This document shows, piece by piece, positions 10,936-21,290 of a DNA stretch of 64,000 nucleotides. Every line of letters starts with the position of its first letter. The stretch's first letter is position 1. The position numbers were made by a program, and so were the translations under genes. A model generated the notes under the pieces. The model had not been told where the DNA came from. It made no database searches and saw nothing but the letters and a program-made list of their open reading frames with translations. The stretch is taken from positions 111,235,157-111,299,156 of the forward strand of contig NC_134089.1 in NCBI RefSeq assembly GCF_000715075.1, read 5' to 3'. Source of the DNA: Nicotiana tabacum. Its lineage: Eukaryota > Streptophyta > Magnoliopsida > Solanales > Solanaceae.

Positions 10936-10988
10936 AGGGTTGCCTACGTATCTCACATCCGGTGAGAATCAAACCCGCGTAGTTCGGG
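10936..10988 (-). other. Two-stem conserved motif, copy D
   Basis: Element sense: GAACTACGCG, TTGATTCTCAC, then GTGAGATACGTAGGCAA. Outer stem CTACG/CGTAG; inner stem TCTCAC/GTGAGA (6 bp), again with its own sequence. It is the copy nearest the 5' LTR. Confidence 0.65.
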
Positions 10989-11720
10989 TACAAGAACTAC
11001 TTTAAAAGAAGAAAGGAAGCATTTTTTTTGATTGATTTTCTTTTTAAAAGAAACACTTCTAAGATATATTTTTTGAATTTTCATTTGCTCTTTTTTTTCT
11101 TTATTCTAAAGAAGAAGAAGAAAATATTTTTTTCGGAATTTTTCTTTTAATAAAAGAAATGCTTCTCAAAATGTTTTTTTTTTGAATTTTGAATCTTCTT
11201 TTCAATTTTGAAAAAAGAATCAAAATATTTTCGGATTTGCTTTTTATTTTATTTTATATTATATTATTTTTTGAAAACAATTAGAAAGACTTCCTAGAGA
11301 AGCCAATAATGGAGAAAATATTTTTGGATTATTTTAATTTTGTCATTTTCATAAACAAATAAATAACACATATTTTAAAAACAAGACTCTTTTTTTTTTC
11401 ATTTTTATGGCAAGACAAACAATTTTCTTTTCTATTAATGCTTTTTTTTATAAAACAAACTAATAAGACATATATTTTTTATTTTTTATTCTCAAAATTT
11501 CGGCAGAGCTTCGACACTACTTGGACATTTGTTTTTTTTTCTTTCTAAAAATAAGTAGTTATATCTCTATACTGCCATTCCCTCATCTTTTCACAATTTT
11601 CTAATTTGTGGAAAATGATGACAACATACAAAATCTTTTGAATTTTCATGCCTTGTTTTTATATGTATTTTTTATTTTTTTATATTTATTGTTATTTTCA
11701 AAATGTGGCATGGGAAACAT
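10989..11720. other. A/T-rich leader with poly-purine/pyrimidine runs
   Basis: Long T-rich and AAGAAGAAG/TTCTTTT runs with no coding signal or clear repeat unit. Confidence 0.5.
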
Positions 11721-11725
11721 AATGA

Positions 11726-11920
11726 TTTCCAAGACTTCTTGGATTCCGCAAATGCTCCCCATGCGCTTTTCCCAACATATGAAGCGTGGGGGACATATGG
11801 GAATTCCAAGACTTCTTGGATTCCACAACTGTTCCCCATGTGCTTTCCCAAAAAGCAAGCGTGGGGGACATAGGGAATTCCAAGGCTTCTTGGATTCCAC
11901 AAATGTTCCCCATGCTTTGA
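11726..11920 (-). repeat. Three-copy hairpin repeat (CCAAG/CTTGG)
   Basis: Three units centred near 11743, 11813 and 11888 contain CCAAG-ACTT-CTTGG (GCTT in the third). In the last two the stem extends on both sides as GGAAT/ATTCC. Between units, CCCCATG...CGTGGGG gives a second larger stem. Overlapping short frames on both strands are by-products of the repeat. Confidence 0.65.
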
Positions 11921-12120
11921 TTAAAATAACATCATGCTGGAAATGACCAAATGACCCATACGCCATTGACTAAATACAACATGTAGCACATAGGATGCCG
12001 AAAGATTGTCTATTATTTTCAGGTTGCTTGTCCTAGACGGACCCAACCCCTATGTTGAGTCCCCTAAGTCAAATGCACATGATGCAAATAAACGTTCCTA
12101 CTAGGGATCCGGCATGTGGC

Positions 12121-12891
12121 TTTGTTATACTAGGTTCAAAAAACCTGGGTCGGTGTTCTAGACAGTGTACCCGAGCGGACAACTCGAGCTGAGGAAGGAG
12201 CTCCTTTCCGGGAACCAAAAGGCCAGCCGGCTTAGAAACTTTCCGAGCCTCTTTTATTCAGGGTATGACACTAACAGAATAGGGAGTCTCAACCAGTAAG
12301 CACATCCCCGGAGGTAAGAAGAGAAGGGTTTCGACACAGTTTATATACAATTCAGATAATATCAAAGCGGTAAAAGACAACATTTAGTATGTTATGTCAA
12401 AACATGCAATATATATCGGATAATAAAGCCAAATATAACAATTATTCTAAGCTTGAATCCTTGAGCCCTGAACCAGTGGTTCTGGGTTTAATTTCCAGCA
12501 GCGGTTTTGTCATGCTGGGTTTATAACCTGGGTATTTGTTCTAGACCTGGCTTACCCGAGCGGACAGCTCGAGCCGAGGGGGGGGGCAGCGTACCGGGAA
12601 TACAGAAGCTTCACCGGCTTAGCAACTTGTCCGAACCTCGTTCTAAATTGGGATTTGACACTATACAGAAAAGAAGTCGTACGAAGTACACCCTTCTTCA
12701 TGATTCAGAAGACTCAGAAAGGATATGGGTTTCGGCACAGTTTATATACAGTTCAAATAATATCAAAGCGGTAAAAGCAGCATTTAACACATTAGGCTCA
12801 AACATGTAAAAATCAGATAATAGATAAAGCCAAATAATAACAATTATTTTAAGCTCGAATTCTTAACCCTGAACCAGTGGTTCTGGGTCAG
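12121..12891 (-). repeat. Duplicated leader segment next to the primer-binding site
   Basis: Two diverged copies of about 380 bases (about 12124-12505 and 12507-12908) share ACCTGGGT, TTCTAGAC, CCGAGCGGACA, CGGCTTAG, GGTTTCGACACAG, TTTATATACA and GAACCAGTGGTTCTGGGT. The second ends in the true primer-binding site (CCAGCAGAGTCGCCAG). The first ends in a degenerate version (CCAGCAGCGGTT). Confidence 0.7.
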
Positions 12892-12909
12892 TCCCCAGCA
12901 GAGTCGCCA
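12892..12909 (-). other. Primer-binding site (tRNA-Arg type)
   Basis: The minus strand reads TGGCGACTCTGCTGGGGA four bases inside the 5' LTR. The TGG complements the CCA tail of the primer tRNA. The site matches the one at 51384-51403 of the large element except for one base. A tRNA-Arg primer is established for Ogre-type elements. Confidence 0.75.
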
Positions 12910-12913
12910 GAGC

Positions 12914-15628
12914 TGTCACACCTCCTTTTTCCGCGCCCGATGGCGCAGGGGGGAGTTTCCAATTAAAGGACAATCGAAACGGGATTTGATTAATTATTTC
13001 AGAGTCGCCACTTGGGAGATTTAGGGTGTCCCAAGTCACCAATTTTAATCCCGAATCGAGGAAAAGAATGACTCCATATTACAGTCTGCGTACCAGAAAT
13101 CCGGATAAGGAATTCTGTTAACCCGGGAGAAGGTGTTAGGCATTCCCGAGTTCCGTGGTTCTAGCACGGTCGCTCAATTGTTATATTCGGCTTGATTATA
13201 TGATTTTATACAAGTATGAACTTATGTGCAAATTTTAACTTTTAACCGCTTTATTATTATTGTTTTTACAAGAATGTGAACATCGCTTAAAACACGTCTT
13301 TGGACTGCGTCACATGAAATGCACCCACAATCCGGAACGCATTTTATTTGATGTTTTGAGATTTGGATTTGGGTCGCATGAAATGCACACCCGAGCTTAA
13401 GGAAGTAAATTATTAAACACGCGCCTAAAGAGACTATCGCGTTATTATTTTGCGGAGGCCGCGAAATTCGCTAAACGACCCTCCTGAATTCTAAGTAATT
13501 TTAAACAAGTATTTACTGAGGGCCCCGCAATTTGTGTTTTTATTCGGCGAGGCTCATCTCATTCTTATTTTTAAAAGGAATTTGCAACGTCATGGACATG
13601 CATCTCGGGCCACGTCACAATCAATGTGCCCGTGACTAGAGACATATTTCGACTCCGTTGAGATTTGGATTTGGGTCACATAAATGTGCACCCGAGTTTA
13701 GGGAGTTAACATTATTAAAGGCGCGCCTAAAGCAACTGGCGCATTATTATTTTTGGGGAGGGCCGTGAAATTTGTTAAACGGCCCGTCCCAGAATCTAAG
13801 TATTTAATACACATATTTTGTGAAGGCTTCGCAAGGTGTACATTTTTATTTGGCGAAGCTAGTCTCGTTTTTTATTTATTTATTTATTTATTATTATTTT
13901 TTATTTATTTATTATTTTTCAAAAGGATGCCATTTTTACGCCTTTAACAATACTAAACCTTACGGCTTCTTTACAACTACAATCTCATAACTTGTCAAAA
14001 AATTAATAAACTGAGTTTAGCGTATGAGTGCTTCGGGAGTAGTAACAACAAGTACTAATGTTAATTTTGTCCGAACGAACTAAGCAAAGGACCACGAACA
14101 AATTAACGTCAAACTTGTGTCATAGAACAACTAGCCTAACTTAACTAAATGACATCAAATAAACAAGAATAACATAACATGAAAATGAACCAAAGTGCAG
14201 ACAATGGAACATAGGCAGAAAATTTCCATACCAATTTTTATATTGCATCTCAAACATTCAACGTAAGTTTATTTATCTAATACATCGAGGTTTACTAACC
14301 TTTGCACCTCGACAAACTCAGAGCGACAAACACGATTCCGACGGAACTCAAGCCGGACCTCTCTGAATGAAGAACAACGACGGAACCTCGGACAGCGCCT
14401 CGATGTACCGGACCTCGACGAACCAAAGTCGACCTCGACGGAAAAACAGAAAACTCGGCCAAGCAAGATCGCAACAACCCACCACTGCTCGGAAACGCAG
14501 CTACGACTGCTTGGCATGCAGCGATAGCTGCTCGTCGGACTGAAAATGACGGACTGGTTCGTTAGAGCTAGGAGGAGGAGGGGTGGTTGCCGGTGTTTGG
14601 TGGTCGAAGACGAGGGACAGTGGCAACGTGGGCAGTGACGATGGCGGAGAGGGAGCTGAACGGAACAGCAGCGATGGTTGTTCCGAGTCGCGACTGGTTT
14701 TGGGTGGAGCTGGAGCTCGTGGCGGATGGCAATGGTGGTTGACGGAGGTGCGTCTGGTTCGTGATGGAGGTGGTTTTGTTGGTTGTTATGGGGGAGTTGG
14801 TCGGGACGGAGTGGTGGTCGTGAGGCAGTTTGGGAATGGAGTTGGGTAGTGATGGAGGAGTTTAGGGTTTTTGGTCTTGGTTTTCGCTGGTGTTTGCTTC
14901 TTCTTCTTCTTGAAGAAGAAGATTGAACAGTAGTCCCGTTTTCAAAGTTTCCCCCAGTCCTTTTATGCTTTTGTCCGTATTTTTGTAATACAATGCCCAT
15001 GAAAATGAGCCCCACGCGTGGTGGGGTTCGAGGCATATGTCCCCCCGCGTGGTGGGGTTCCCCACGTGTCCTGGACACGGTTTATTATGGGCTAGGTCCG
15101 AAAATTAGGCCTAAAATCGGGTAGTTTGAACCCGAATATTATTCTTTTGTCGGGACCCGAGAAATAGGAACACGTTGCTTAACTAGTCCTATGTAAGTAA
15201 AATAACTACCAAAAATAAAACTAGTATTTAAACAAAACTATATCTTTTTTTTAAATATTTTCAAGGTTTAAAATAGCTACAAAATATTAATAAAACTATT
15301 TTTTGTAATTTTTGTTTTTAAATATTAAGATAAAATATGAGGTAATATTTTTGTATTTTTCAAAGTTAAAAATGACTATAAAATCTTAATAGAACTATAT
15401 TTTTTGTAATTTTCGAAATTATATAAAGTACAAAAATAAAGTGCAATTTTTGTATTTTTCAAGTTTATGAGAGATACATAAACTAAAATTTATATATATA
15501 TATTTGAAATTTTCTTTTGCAACGAAATAAAGTAAAAATAGTTAAAATAGCTATATTGGACCCAATTTCACATATTCACGCTAAAAATGTGAAAATGCTC
15601 GGGGAGGGTCAAAAATCACGTGCTTACA
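12914..15628 (-). repeat. 5' LTR of the non-autonomous element
   Basis: Partner of 1345-4060, bounded TGTAAGCACG...GTGTGACA on the minus strand. The element's promoter should lie here; the best minus-strand TATA-like site is AAGCATAAAAGG near 14960-14970, upstream of a CTTCTTCTTCAAGAAGAAG leader. The 269-codon minus frame at 14269-15078 repeats the chance frame of the other LTR. Confidence 0.85.
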
Positions 15629-15720
15629 GCTGCGATGGTGGTGATGGTGGTTGAGTATGGTGGTGGTGGTGGCGGTGGCGGCATGGTGGTAGTTGATAAT
15701 GGTAGGCGGTGACGACAATT
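15629..15720. repeat. GGT/ATGGTGG-rich simple tract, right half
   Basis: Continuation of the tract at 1208-1344 beyond the inserted element (GATGGTGGTGATGGTGG words). Confidence 0.65.
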
Positions 15721-15739
15721 AATAATCAATATGGATGAT

Positions 15740-15955
15740 AGCATCTTAATGAAATTAAGTCTCTATCATGGATCTTAATCATACAAACCTATTCAGACTC
15801 ATTAAGTGGTTGTGAAGTAAAAAAACAAACACTTTTAACGATTAAGATCTGAATAATTATGATTCTGATTTTAAAAATAAACGCACTTAATATCTGAGAT
15901 CTGAATGATTAAGATTCAGATATCCGTTAAGTGCAAACAAATGAGGCCTAAGTCA
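15740..15955. repeat. MITE-like repeat ending GTTAAGTGCAAACAAATGAGG
   Basis: Internally repetitive AT-rich segment in which AATCATTCAGA/TCTGAATGATT-type words recur in both orientations (CTTAATCAT, TCTGAATGATTAAG). This resembles short hAT-type MITEs common in Solanaceae genomes. Boundaries and target duplication are not clear to me. Confidence 0.35.
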
Positions 15956-16319
15956 TGCTAAAATAAATAGACTAATAAGAGAGAATTAATTACATGACTA
16001 AACGCTAAAAATAAAAATAAAAATAGGTTATGCGTTTTTATCTAAATTATTGCAAACCAAAAAATAGATATTCAATACATTTTCGTTCGTAATATTGAAT
16101 TGAATGTCTTTTGTTAGTAATAGTATTGATTTGATTTTGGTTTGAGCTTTTGTTAGCATTATTTAATTTACTAATATTAATGGTTATAAAACTTATTGGA
16201 GCATTCAAAAGTTCTAAGTCCAATCTTGAAATAATATCTTAAAAGATAAAATTATGAAAATTTTAAAGAAATATTTATAAAGTATATTTATATATTAAAT
16301 ATATCTAAATTTTTATATA

Positions 16320-16505
16320 TGTAATGTCGGGTTGGTTTGGTTTCGATTTGACTTTCTTTAGTTAAAATCAAACCAAACCAATTATAGTCGGGTTTTTTCC
16401 CAAACATCAAACCAAATCAAACTAAACCATAATCAGGTTATTTTTCTCGATTTGACTCAGATTATTGGTTTGGTACAGTTTGTCGGTTTCCTTTGTATAC
16501 CCCTA
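16320..16505. repeat. Foldback-like GGTTTGGTTT repeat
   Basis: GGTTTGGTTTCGATTT is followed within about 50 bases by AAATCAAACCAAACC, then by further (A)AACCAAA and GGTTTGGT words. The segment folds on itself. It resembles a dispersed Solanaceae repeat; no gene. The remainder of 15956-16876 is AT-rich DNA in which I see nothing else. Confidence 0.45.
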
Positions 16506-16986
16506 CTTTTGAATTTGAGTTAGGTTCAAGTTTTATTTATCAGAACCAAACTCATAATATTCTTGGTTTAACCAATGTTGAGCTCCCATATTTTATCATC
16601 CGCACTCCAATTGCAGTGCACTTAACATGCAAGTAGGGGGAGAGGAGGGGAGGGCGTAGATCGTCTTATATTGGTTGAGGTTTTTTGATTATTATCTACT
16701 TATATAATATTGAATAATTCTCGCCTTATAATCATTGAAAGCTGAATTAACTACAAAAACCATTTTTAAATCAAAATAAAATACTCTATATCACTTTACT
16801 GATCTAGTACTCTTTTGACATCATAGGAAATTGGACTTGTTTATGTCACGTAACTTGGACCTTGGCCATCCAAGTGGGTAAAAATTACACGGGGTGTTCT
16901 ATTTGGTCGCCCTCATTTAACCTATACCCATTTTTTTTTAAATTTTTAATTTGTACCCACTTTTTAAACAACTCCAGCCTCATTTC

Positions 16987-17068
16987 TCCTTCTTCTTCTT
17001 CTTCTTCTTCTTCTTCTTCTTCTTCTTCTTCTTCTTCTTCTTCTTCTTCTTCTTCTTCTTCTTTCTTC
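16987..17068. repeat. (TTC)n microsatellite
   Basis: About 25 uninterrupted TTC units ending in TTTCTTC. They make a poly-serine frame (16862-17155) that has no other protein-like character. Confidence 0.95.
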
Positions 17069-17329
17069 TGCTGTTGTTGGTGCTGCTATGAAACTTCAAT
17101 TCATGAGATGATTACCATAAGTATGTTTATCAGATTATTTAAAAATAAATTATAAATAATTACGTAAGTTATTAGATAATAATTTGTGAATATTTCCACG
17201 TACGAGAAGTTTAAGGTCACACTTAGTGATTCTTTTTATGATAATTCTGTTCTTTTCACGTTTATTGTTTCCAAAATTTATGATTTAGATACTGTTGGCA
17301 ATCTGATTATTTATCTAGTATGTTAGAAA

Positions 17330-17700
17330 GCTTTTTAAAAAACTTCACCTTATATAGTGCTGAAATTTTTACTAATGAACTAAATAACTTCAGCATTTTC
17401 TGCTGAAAATTTTGAAAAAGTTTTATGACAAAACTAACGAATCTAGGACCAAAAAACATCAGCTTATTTAGTGCTGAAGTTTTTATAAATGAACTAAATA
17501 ACTTCAGCATCTATGCTGAAGTTTTTGAAAAAGCTTTTCGACAAAACTATTGAATTTAGGATAAAAACTTCAGCTTATCAAGTGCTGAAGTTTTTATAAA
17601 TGAACTAAATAAGTTCAGCATCTTCTGCTGAAATTTTTGAAAAAGCTTAGTGACAAAACTAATGAATCCAGGACAAAAAAAACTTCAGCTTATTTAGTGC
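17330..17700. repeat. Three ~115-base units of GCTGAAGT hairpins
   Basis: Units start near 17340, 17456 and 17569. Each has ACTTCAGC-TTATTTAGT-GCTGAAGT followed by ACTTCAGCA-TCTA-TGCTGAAGT and TTTTTGAAAAAGCTT. The second unit is the most regular; arms in the first are decayed. Confidence 0.7.
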
Positions 17701-18489
17701 AATTACAAAACAAAAACTTCAGCAAATAGAGAACAAAACTTCTGCTACTATGCTTAACTTCAACAATTACAAATAAAAACTTCCGCAAATAGAGAACAAA
17801 ACTTCAGTTACTATGCTTAAGTTCAACAATTTCAAATAAAAACTTCAGCACACTTGGTTCAGCAATTTTTGCTATTTCAGGCCCGTCTACTAGAATGCTA
17901 AAGTTTTGCGTGATTGCCTTTGTTACTTCAGCCCCGTATGCTGAAGTTACGCAAAAAAGTGGGTACGCTTGCAATTTTATTTGCAAAGCAAACACAAATT
18001 AAAACGTGACCCAAAAAACGGGTATAAGTGCAAATCCCCCAAGCGGAGCACACGAAGCCCAAAGTGAGCCTACAGTTTGACGAGAAAGTATTTGTTTGAG
18101 AATTTCGGTCACTCGCGCAATTGCACTCTGGCCCTTGAGTTAACAAAAAAATTAATAAACAATATATTATGCAAAGACATAAATTTTTAAAAAAAATCAT
18201 GATATCTAGGATAGTAAAGCATAAGATAACATAACAATTAAAACAACTGGAGCTAGCGGCAACTGTGTTTTTGTTAGAGATGGCTTGAAGACTATCTATT
18301 ATTTTCAATAAGAGGTGTTACCTTCAAGGAGCTTGTATGTGAGTTTCAAAATTTCCTCCAAAAAATGTATTCGAAAAGCAGGAGCCAAAGGCCACAAATT
18401 CTAACTAAATGGAAAAACTGCAATTAGCCAGCTGCATATATCACGAGAACAATATAGTAGAGCTAGCTTTCTGTCACAATTGTTTGACG

Positions 18490-19350
18490 TAAAAATTGCA
18501 GGCCGCCCTATTTAGTCGCCCCATTTAGCATATACCTATTTTTTAAAAAGTTTTAATTTGTATTCATTTTTTAAACAACTTCAGCCCCCTTTTTTCTCCT
18601 TCTCCCAGTGATCTCCATATCTCTCCGAAACTTAACATTAATGTAACAATATAATGACTCGATTTATCATATGTTTCATTGGTTTGGTTTTTTTACTAGT
18701 ATGCTGTGCACACAGTTATGAAGCAAGAAAAGTACTCTTGAACAACATGGAAAAGAAGACTACTGAATCCTAATCATCCTTCTCAAGAAAAAAAAAAGTA
18801 AAAAAGATTTCATGCTTTAAGTTATTACGTTGTACTGTATGAAATGCCTTTTGAGCTTATGAGTGAATTAAGTGCTGATGTTTTCCTACTTCATTCTTGT
18901 ACAGTTAAGAATCTTGTTCTTCTTCTCTAATTTTCATATGGAAAGTCAGTTAAAACTTCAACTCTAAGAAAGCTGAAGTTCGCCAGTTACAAACAAAAAC
19001 TTCAGCTCTAGAGCTGAAGTTCGACAGTTACAAAAACAAAATCTTCAGCTCTAGAGCTAAAGTTCGCCAGTTACAAAAACAAAAACTTCAGCAATTACAA
19101 ACAAAAACTTCAGCAAATAGAGAACAAAACTTCAGCTACTATGCTTAAGTTCAGCAATTACAAACAAAAACTTCAGCACACTTGCTACTTCAGTCCCATT
19201 TACTAGAATGCTGAAGTTTTGCGTGATTGTCTTTGCTACTTCAGCCCCGTATGCTGAAGTTACGCGAAAAAGGTACGCTTGCAATTTTTTTTGCAAGGGG
19301 GCACAAATTAAAACGTGACCCAAAAAGCGGGTATAGATGCAAATGCCCCG
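18490..19350. mobile_element. Foldback/MULE-like DNA element, copy 2
   Basis: It shares both ends with copy 1: the left end has GTCGCCCCATTTAGCATATACC and TTAAACAACTTCAGCC, the right end GCTGAAGTTACGC, AAATTAAAACGTGACCC and GGGTATAGATGCAAATGCCCC. The TTC tract is absent. The interior carries repeated CAGTTACAAACAAAAACTTC words around GCTGAAGT palindromes. The two copies lie about 450 bases apart in the same orientation. Confidence 0.5.
18998..19021. repeat. 24-bp perfect palindrome
   Basis: Perfect palindrome centred on CTCTAGAG with arms AACTTCAG/CTGAAGTT. A near copy follows about 50 bases downstream (19050-19072) with one arm changed (CTAAAGTT). Confidence 0.85.
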
Positions 19351-20286
19351 TTGTTGACAATGCCAAATCGAAGAAAGAGAGAAGGTCCACATCGGTATTT
19401 TTATACAACTAGTCGGTCGGAGTTCGTATTTATTTTTTTGCCGTTATACATAAATTATATACTAATTAAATACGATTATATACAGATTATGTATGAACTA
19501 CACACACATATATGTATAAACTATTGCGTCACAATTTTTTTTTTATTGCTAGCTATTATTAATTTAAATGGTTAAATAAGTGGTTATTTAAATTAATTCT
19601 TCCACATCTCTCTTCTTTATAGCTTGGTAACATGGCGACTCTTGGAGCAAAGCGTCTTGCAAAGATCAAGTGGATTAGAGGCAGATTCGAGATATGAACA
19701 TAAGTATTCACAATTTATTATTTACTGATTTTTTCACATATATACAATTTTGAACTAAAACTATTTAATTTGAATAAATCATGATATTAAGCTAGCGTTT
19801 GGACATAAAATATATTGAACTTGAATAAAAAAGTTTTTAAAAGTGTATTAAAACTAGTTCTTGAAAATTGAAGTTGTGTTTGAATATGCATTTACTTCAA
19901 AAAATTAATTAAAATTTATGAGTGAAAGAAAATATTTCACCTAAAAACTGCCCCAAATTAATTTTCGAAACTTGAGGATTTTTCTTCAAAAACTGATGAA
20001 GTTTTATAAACAAACAAATTGGATAGTTGTTGCTAGTAAAGGAAACGTGTATGGAGGAACATGAGGGAGGCCGAGTCCCATTAAAATTACACATTCGTCT
20101 CTTTTACACATTCGTCCCATCAATACCAAATTAAGAGGTCGTTGTCATCTGCTTTATTCGGAAAACAAATGTTTTCTTCTTCAACTTCGGGTTAAAGTAA
20201 ATAAATTCTTCAATAACTTTAAACAATATAAAATAAGGAAAATAAAAATGAAAAAAATGGAAATATAAGACTATTCGACAATTGTT
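19351..20286. other. A/T-rich spacer with a MITE-like segment
   Basis: No gene. From about 19790 to 20040 the sequence starts GCTAGCGTTTGGACATAAA and is rich in TTTTGAA/TTCAAAA words, like the dispersed 'GTTTGGACAT' MITE-like repeats of Solanaceae. I could not define its ends. Confidence 0.35.
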
Positions 20287-20291
20287 ATAAT
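20287..20291. repeat. Target-site duplication ATAAT (left)
   Basis: ATAAT directly abuts the left LTR and recurs at 40237-40241 directly after the right LTR. Confidence 0.8.
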
Positions 20292-20919
20292 TGTTTACCC
20301 TTAAATTCGGATAACAATTAAACTTATAAGTGGTTTTAAGGATACGTGATTTCACTTGGCATAAACTGATAAATATAAGAACAAATGCTAGGAATTAACA
20401 ATAAAATAAAGCAAACCAATGTGATGAACAATTATGGCCTTTGAGCTAATTGCCCTCGAACCAACTGGACGAGCTATTGAAAGTATGAACTAAACAGCAG
20501 AGCTTGTAAGAAATAGAAAAATGATATATTGCTTTGGTATGCGTGAATGTAAGATGATTACAAATGATTAAGATTCTCTTTATATAATAGAGGAATCCTA
20601 TTTACAGTATAATTCTAATTAAAGAAGGAAATCTCACGATTAGCTAAATAACCGTCCTTGATTAATCTGTTCCGAGATTTTCGCCGTGATTCTCGACTAG
20701 TCACGGATATCTCGCCTTTCCGTTATTACGCTATCTTCGGTCTTGCTCGAGTTCGATCTCGATCATTACTGATCTCGATCTCGACATGTACCTCGAATCC
20801 CGAATTCGGTACCTTATCCTCGTATCTCGGTCTGACATGCTATGGGGCCGATCTTCGACCCATCCCCCTGGTTCCGGTTAATCAGCAAAATTAGGCAAGC
20901 CCGATTTTGACCGTATACA
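20292..20919 (-). repeat. 3' LTR of the TAT element
   Basis: Bounded TGTATACGGTC...GGGTAAACA on the minus strand and aligned throughout with 39618-40236. It contains CTCGATC/GATCTCG repeats (about 20730-20800). Confidence 0.85.
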
Positions 20920-20938
20920 AGTAGTCCCCTTGTTTCTT
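20920..20938 (-). other. Polypurine tract of the TAT element
   Basis: The minus strand reads CAAGAAACAAGGGGACTAC just before the TG of the 3' LTR, the expected position for plus-strand priming. Confidence 0.6.
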
Positions 20939-21117
20939 GGAGTATAGTGACAAGAAACGATTTGAGTCTTCGAATTTACCCCGATTTGTCATGATGTCAT
21001 CGCCGTGACGTAAGCGACAGAAGTGACCGAAACGTCCCATCGGTTCAATTTCCTGGGCATTTAAGGCATGTTAGTTGCCAGTCGGTCACTAGCAACTTTG
21101 AACCGTCGTCGTGAAAC

Positions 21118-21129
21118 CCATAAATAGGC
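21118..21129 (+). promoter_or_regulatory. TATA-like box for the antisense gene
   Basis: CCATAAATAGGCC lies about 170 bases before the first ATG (21291) and is followed by a CT-rich leader. This would give the antisense gene a promoter inside the element, separate from the LTR. Confidence 0.45.
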
Positions 21130-21290
21130 CTTTTTTCCACTCTTTCAAACTTTACTTTTAATCTCTTCTGCTCTAATCTTCAAAACTCCTTGAATCCTTC
21201 GAGTTCTTTATCTGCAAATCTTCAAGTTTCATTGCTAACCTCTTTTTTCCAAAACACCATCCTAATCCCCGTTCTTCCTTGTACACAAAA

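Larger units (their letters stand above)
1345..15628 (-). mobile_element. Non-autonomous Ogre/TAT-type Ty3 LTR retrotransposon
   Basis: Complete element on the minus strand with two LTRs of about 2715 bp bounded by TGTAAGCACG and GGTGTGACA, differing at roughly 20 sites by hand count. On the minus strand the primer-binding site lies just inside the 5' LTR (right side) and reads TGGCGACTCTGCTGGGGA, the tRNA-Arg-type site of Ogre/TAT elements. The polypurine tract AAAGAGGGGCAGC abuts the 3' LTR (left side). The 8.85 kb interior holds one gag-like gene and no protease, RT, RNase H or integrase, so transposition would need enzymes from a relative such as the element at 46747-64000. The rest of the interior is hairpin-rich repeats. 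Flanking pentamers GCTAT and GCTGC match only in part, so the target duplication is not clean. Confidence 0.85.
16877..18041. mobile_element. Foldback/MULE-like DNA element, copy 1
   Basis: The left end (CCTATACCCATTTTTTTT, TTTTTAATTTGTACCCAC, AACTCCAGCC) is an imperfect inverted repeat of the right end (GCTGAAGTTACGC, GTGGGTACGC, CAAATTAAAACG, CGGGTATAAGTGCAAAT). The interior has an expanded TTC microsatellite and three units rich in ACTTCAGC/GCTGAAGT. A second copy follows at 18490-19350 with the same end sequences. There is no transposase, so it is non-autonomous. Class is inferred from the long inverted ends only. Confidence 0.5.

Noticed and set aside
11646..11966. Several overlapping frames of 71-112 codons on both strands
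   Set aside because: All contain the translated repeat of the CCAAG/CTTGG hairpins (ESKKPWNS or similar); not a gene.
16862..17155. 97-codon frame with a poly-serine run
   Set aside because: Made by the TTC microsatellite inside a foldback element; no other protein-like feature.
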